A DNA stretch of 10,163 nucleotides from JAEXOD01 sp937930275 (GTDB taxonomy: Bacteria > Bacteroidota > Ignavibacteria > Ignavibacteriales > Melioribacteraceae). The translations under genes were made by a program, and so were the position numbers. The DNA lies in the NCBI GenBank assembly GCA_036733965.1, contig DAIMZL010000102.1, positions 1 to 10,163 of the forward strand, read 5' to 3'. The notes beneath the pieces were generated by a model that was not told the DNA's origin, did no database searches, and saw nothing but the letters and a program-made list of their open reading frames with translations. Below are positions 6,800 to 10,163 of this stretch, in pieces. How positions within the stretch are numbered: position 1 is the stretch's first letter; every line of letters begins with the position of its first letter.

Positions 6800-9325
6800 A
6801 TGTCTAAGCAAGCAAAAAAGACGGTAAAAAACGAGACGGAATCAATTAATTTTGATTTAGGGAAGTATATCCCTTTAAAATATCAAACTATTTTAAGTTT
6901 TGTAATAATAGTTTTGATATTTTTAATTTATTACTCACCTATGTATTTTGGGGGGATGACATTTCAATCCGGCGATATTTTAACTACAAGCAGCTTAAAA
7001 CCCTATGTTCACCAGGAAAGAGAAGGTTACACTCTTTGGTTCCCTTACATTTTTTGCGGTATGCCTTCGTATGCGTTGGCAACCGAGTATAGGTGGTTTA
7101 ACTTAATTTATGTGGGAATACATGCTATAAGAACGGCTTTTTCGGCTCCCTTCAGCTCGGAATATACTATGTGGAGTTTTTATTTAATTATACTTGCTTT
7201 TACGTCCTATTTTTTACTTAAATATCTTACTAAAAATACATTGCTTAGTTTATTTTCTGCAGTTACAACTTCGTTTAGTACGGGTATAATATTATTTTTA
7301 TTTATAGGGCATGTGACCAAATTATTAAGTCTTGCATTTTTTCCTTTAATTCTGCTCTTGATTTTAAAATTTAAAGAAGAGATAAAATTAAGGGATTTTG
7401 CTATTTTAATTATTGCGTTACAGCTATCCGTACAAGGGTGGCATGTTCAAATAATATTTTATATGTTGTTTGCTATAATGGTGTATTATCTTTACTTTTT
7501 AATTCGTTCGTTAGCGCAAAAAAACATGCAAGATTTTAAACAGTTTTTTAAGAGCGGTTTAGTTTTTACGGCTGCCTTAATAATTGCAATTGCAATACAA
7601 TCGGATAGTTTAACTCAAATATATGAATACAACCCCTACTCAACTCGAGGTACCGAAAGTATTACCGATATTCAAAAAGGAGTAAACCCAAGAACAAACG
7701 AATCCGATTTTTATCAGTATGCTACAAATTGGTCGTTTTCACCCGGAGAAGTTCTTACTTTTGTTGTTCCTTCTTATTTTGGGTTTGGTAGCTCCAAATA
7801 TCAGGGCGTTTTAACAAACAACCAAGAAGTTGAAGTAAATACATATTTCGGTCAGATGCCTTTTGTAGATGTAGCTATGTATATGGGAGTTGCGGTATTC
7901 TTTTTAGGGCTACTTTCATTTTATCTTAATCGCAAAAATCCGTTTGTACAATTTTTGGGTGTATTAGTAATTTTGTCGTTATTAATCTCATTCGGAAGGA
8001 CTTTTCCTATTTTATATGATTTAATGTTCTATCATTTCCCGTTTTTTGATAAATTCCGAGTTCCCTCTATGATGTTGGTGCTTGTGCAAATTAGTTTTCC
8101 TATTTTAGCAGCACTGGCGGTAAACAGAATAATAGAATTAAAAAAAGAGGGAAATGAAGCAATCAACAATCTAATAAAATATTTAACAATAATATTTTCT
8201 GCCATTTTATTATTAAGCTTAGTACTTAGTTCATCAATAAGCCAATGGTTTTTAAATCGTGTATCGGAGTATGTTGCATCTATTATGGCTTCGCAGCAGC
8301 AAAAAGCACAGATGCTTAATGCATTAAAAGATTATATGGCAAATATGTTTGTAAATGATATGTTAATTGCATTTTCGGTAACCGCACTTAGTTTTGCATT
8401 AATATTGGCATATCTAAAAAATAAAATAAGTTCGGATATTCTTATTGTTTTATTAGTTGTAATAAGTTTTTTAGATTTAGCACGGATTGGAAGCAGAGGA
8501 GCTACTTATACTCCCGAAACTGATGTTGAAGGAATATTTAAGCAACCTTACTATATAACGGCAATAAAATCATTTAAAGATAACGAACCGCATAGGCTTA
8601 TAAACCTTAAGCGTGATAATTCAATGGGAACGATTCAACACAACTCAAATTTTAATGCATACTTTTTGGAAGAAGATTTTTCCGGTTATTCATCTATTAA
8701 ACCAAGAACATATCAAGATATTATTGACGTAGTCGGAAATGTTAATGTTACATTATGGCGTATGCTAAATGTTAAATATATAGTTATTGACCAAAATGTA
8801 AGTTTTCCGGGTTTAACTTTAGCATCTACCGATAATAAAGAATTTGTATTTAAAAACCAAAATGCTTTACCTCGTTTTTATTTTGTAAATAATGTTTATA
8901 AAGCAAAAGGAATTGAAATATTAAATAAAATAAAAAATAACGAATTTGATCCCAAACAAACCGCATTTGTTGAAGAAAATATTAATCTGTTGCCGGGGGA
9001 TAGTTTGGCAACCGTGAAAATAGTAAAATACACAGATGAAAAAATTGTTTTACAAACAAAAGCAGAAAAAAACAGCTTTTTATTTGTAGGAAATACTTAT
9101 TTACCCGGGTGGAAAGCTTATGTAAGCGGAAAAGAAGTTAAAGTTTATAAAGCTAATTACGGATTTTTAGGCATTGCTGTACCGAAAGGGGAAAACCGTG
9201 TAGAATTAGTTTATGCACCGGATTCGTTTTTTGTTTCTAAATATTTAGCTTTAACATTAAGTTCTTTAACTATTGTTATACTTTTAGTGGGAATTGTTTC
9301 TAATAAAAAGAAATCTGAAAAATAA
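6800..9325 (+). CDS. YfhO-family multi-pass membrane protein, candidate GT-C glycosyltransferase
   Basis: An 841-residue integral membrane protein of the YfhO family (Pfam PF09586). ATG 6800 follows GAGG (6791-6794) at 5-nt spacing. The first membrane segment (about 28-50) is followed by an extracytoplasmic loop with FQSGDI (55-60) and WFPYIFCGMPSY (80-91). An acidic residue in this loop is the usual catalytic position in GT-C enzymes, so Asp59 is the candidate. Further hydrophobic segments are at about 123-141, 146-170, 174-190, 198-212, 216-236, 252-268, 356-375, 381-398, 424-441, 459-478, 519-538, 545-560 and 811-833. A soluble domain of about 250 residues (560-810) ends in the conserved YLPGWKAYVSGKE (767-779) and a barrel-like tail. 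In Firmicutes, YfhO proteins are needed to glycosylate lipoteichoic acid using undecaprenyl-phosphate sugars. This organism is probably a diderm without teichoic acids, so the acceptor is unknown. A flippase gene follows after 5 nt, supporting a surface-glycan role. Confidence 0.85.
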   Translation: MSKQAKKTVKNETESINFDLGKYIPLKYQTILSFVIIVLIFLIYYSPMYFGGMTFQSGDILTTSSLKPYVHQEREGYTLWFPYIFCGMPSYALATEYRWFNLIYVGIHAIRTAFSAPFSSEYTMWSFYLIILAFTSYFLLKYLTKNTLLSLFSAVTTSFSTGIILFLFIGHVTKLLSLAFFPLILLLILKFKEEIKLRDFAILIIALQLSVQGWHVQIIFYMLFAIMVYYLYFLIRSLAQKNMQDFKQFFKSGLVFTAALIIAIAIQSDSLTQIYEYNPYSTRGTESITDIQKGVNPRTNESDFYQYATNWSFSPGEVLTFVVPSYFGFGSSKYQGVLTNNQEVEVNTYFGQMPFVDVAMYMGVAVFFLGLLSFYLNRKNPFVQFLGVLVILSLLISFGRTFPILYDLMFYHFPFFDKFRVPSMMLVLVQISFPILAALAVNRIIELKKEGNEAINNLIKYLTIIFSAILLLSLVLSSSISQWFLNRVSEYVASIMASQQQKAQMLNALKDYMANMFVNDMLIAFSVTALSFALILAYLKNKISSDILIVLLVVISFLDLARIGSRGATYTPETDVEGIFKQPYYITAIKSFKDNEPHRLINLKRDNSMGTIQHNSNFNAYFLEEDFSGYSSIKPRTYQDIIDVVGNVNVTLWRMLNVKYIVIDQNVSFPGLTLASTDNKEFVFKNQNALPRFYFVNNVYKAKGIEILNKIKNNEFDPKQTAFVEENINLLPGDSLATVKIVKYTDEKIVLQTKAEKNSFLFVGNTYLPGWKAYVSGKEVKVYKANYGFLGIAVPKGENRVELVYAPDSFFVSKYLALTLSSLTIVILLVGIVSNKKKSEK

Positions 9326-9330
9326 TATAA

Positions 9331-10163
9331 ATGCTTGATAAGCTAAAACATACATTTAAACATTCGGCTGTTTATAGTGTAAGTAATGTTCTTACTAAAG
9401 CAGCCGGAATTATTCTAATTCCGATTTATACCGATTATTTTAAGCCCGAAGAATACGGTAATTTAGGATTATTAATTATCACAATTACAATAATATCGCA
9501 AGTTTTGGCAGCAGGGCAAGGGCTGGCATTATTAAGATATAACAACGATAGTACATACAAAGAAGAAAAGAAAAAAATATTTTTTACGTTAACGATTTCT
9601 CTATTTATACTTGTAGTTTTATTTACCGTAATTGCAGAACTTATTACACCCTTTATAGCCAAAAACACTTCCGATCCTGCTAAGTTTATAGAGTTATTTA
9701 GAATTACTATTTATATTATTTCGTTTACTGTTTTAAATATTCTTTTCTTAAATAAGCTTAGAGGAGACGAAAGGTCAATAGCATATTCGGTAATAGGCGT
9801 TCTTAAGCTTTTGCTTACTTTAGTATTAACTATAGTATTAATAATATACTTCGGACAAAACATTGAAGCGGTTTTATATGGGCAGCTTGCCGGCGAACTG
9901 CTTAATTTTATAATAATTATTCCCATGTTAATTAAAAACATGGAATTTAAGTTTTACGTAAAAATAATTCCCGATTCAATTAAATTTGGACTCCCTTTAA
10001 TTTTTAGCGCTTTGGCGATGAACTTGTTAAACGGAAGCGATAGATATGTACTAAAGTATTTATCCGGTGCCGAGCAACTTGGATTGTATGAACTGGCTTA
10101 CAAATTTTCGGGTATAATTAATATGTTTTTAATAATGCCTTTTAGCTTAACATTAATGCCTGT
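9331..10163 (+). CDS. Polysaccharide (O-antigen/lipid-linked glycan) flippase, Wzx/MOP superfamily, N-terminal part
   Basis: An open frame from ATG 9331 through the right edge without a stop (277 codons plus two bases), so the C-terminal part is missing from the window. The N-terminus (KHSAVYSVSNVLTKAAG, then IPIYTDYFKPEEYG) is the classic start of Wzx/RfbX-type flippases, which move polyprenyl-linked oligosaccharides across the inner membrane. Hydrophobic segments recur at about 17-33, 45-65, 83-108, 123-140, 152-177 and 185-200. The motif SDRYVLKYLSGAEQLGLYE (about 238-256) matches the conserved family block at the start of the second half. Usual length is 420-500 residues. It starts 5 nt after the YfhO stop with only an A-rich, Shine-Dalgarno-poor leader, suggesting translational coupling in one operon. 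Leftward open frames inside it (9435-9668, 9711-9941) are shadows. MurJ is a relative, but the overall look favours a Wzx-type exporter. Transported substrate unknown. Confidence 0.85.
   Translation, partial: MLDKLKHTFKHSAVYSVSNVLTKAAGIILIPIYTDYFKPEEYGNLGLLIITITIISQVLAAGQGLALLRYNNDSTYKEEKKKIFFTLTISLFILVVLFTVIAELITPFIAKNTSDPAKFIELFRITIYIISFTVLNILFLNKLRGDERSIAYSVIGVLKLLLTLVLTIVLIIYFGQNIEAVLYGQLAGELLNFIIIIPMLIKNMEFKFYVKIIPDSIKFGLPLIFSALAMNLLNGSDRYVLKYLSGAEQLGLYELAYKFSGIINMFLIMPFSLTLMP

Noticed and set aside
9435..9941. Two leftward open frames (9435-9668, 9711-9941) near the right end
   Set aside because: They overlap a rightward frame with clear flippase signatures that is open to the edge of the window.

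Overview
The window is AT-rich (intergenic stretches fall to roughly 10% GC by eye). It looks like a scaffold from the Bacteroidota/Chlorobiota side of the FCB group, most likely an Ignavibacteria-type organism. Three things point there: a PorV/PorQ-family outer-membrane protein; a large exported protein ending in a type IX secretion (T9SS) type A sorting domain with the NFPNPFNPST signature common in Ignavibacteria and relatives; and a TAnnTTTG-type promoter element. A run of exactly 100 Ns (5534-5633) marks a scaffolding gap, so this is a draft or metagenomic assembly. Organism identity is inference from protein style, not from a marker gene.

Layout from left to right: (1) 1-266 is a non-coding leader with one promoter candidate. 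(2) 267-1202 (+) is a PorV/PorQ-like outer-membrane beta-barrel. (3) 1301-2446 (-) is an exported TPR-repeat protein, convergent with the first gene and separated from it by a candidate terminator. (4) 2615-3544 and 3576-4700 (+) are a tight pair of exported hydrolases: a proline iminopeptidase-family alpha/beta hydrolase with a signal peptide, then a lipoprotein serine hydrolase of the beta-lactamase/DD-peptidase fold. The pair ends at a strong hairpin that can terminate transcription on both strands. (5) 4811-6580 (-) is a secreted, probable beta-propeller protein of about ten 41-residue repeats with a T9SS C-terminal domain, interrupted by the gap. (6) 6581-6799 is a divergent intergenic region carrying a CRP/FNR-type palindrome. 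(7) 6800-9325 (+) is a YfhO-family multi-pass membrane protein (candidate GT-C glycosyltransferase). It is followed after 5 nt by (8) 9331-10163 (+), the N-terminal 277 codons of a Wzx/MOP-type polysaccharide flippase that runs off the window.

The theme is the cell envelope. The PorV/PorQ-like protein and the T9SS substrate belong to the same export route, although they are not in one operon. The two hydrolases probably act together on peptides outside the cytoplasm. The YfhO-flippase pair probably starts a surface-glycan cluster continuing beyond the right edge. No RNA genes, CRISPR arrays, insertion sequences or phage genes were seen. I did not find a convincing new multi-gene defence or mobile system. 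The most interesting leads are the possible dual start of the peptidase, the YfhO-flippase unit in a diderm, the CRP/FNR-like operator, and a gap whose true length can be predicted from the propeller repeat period.
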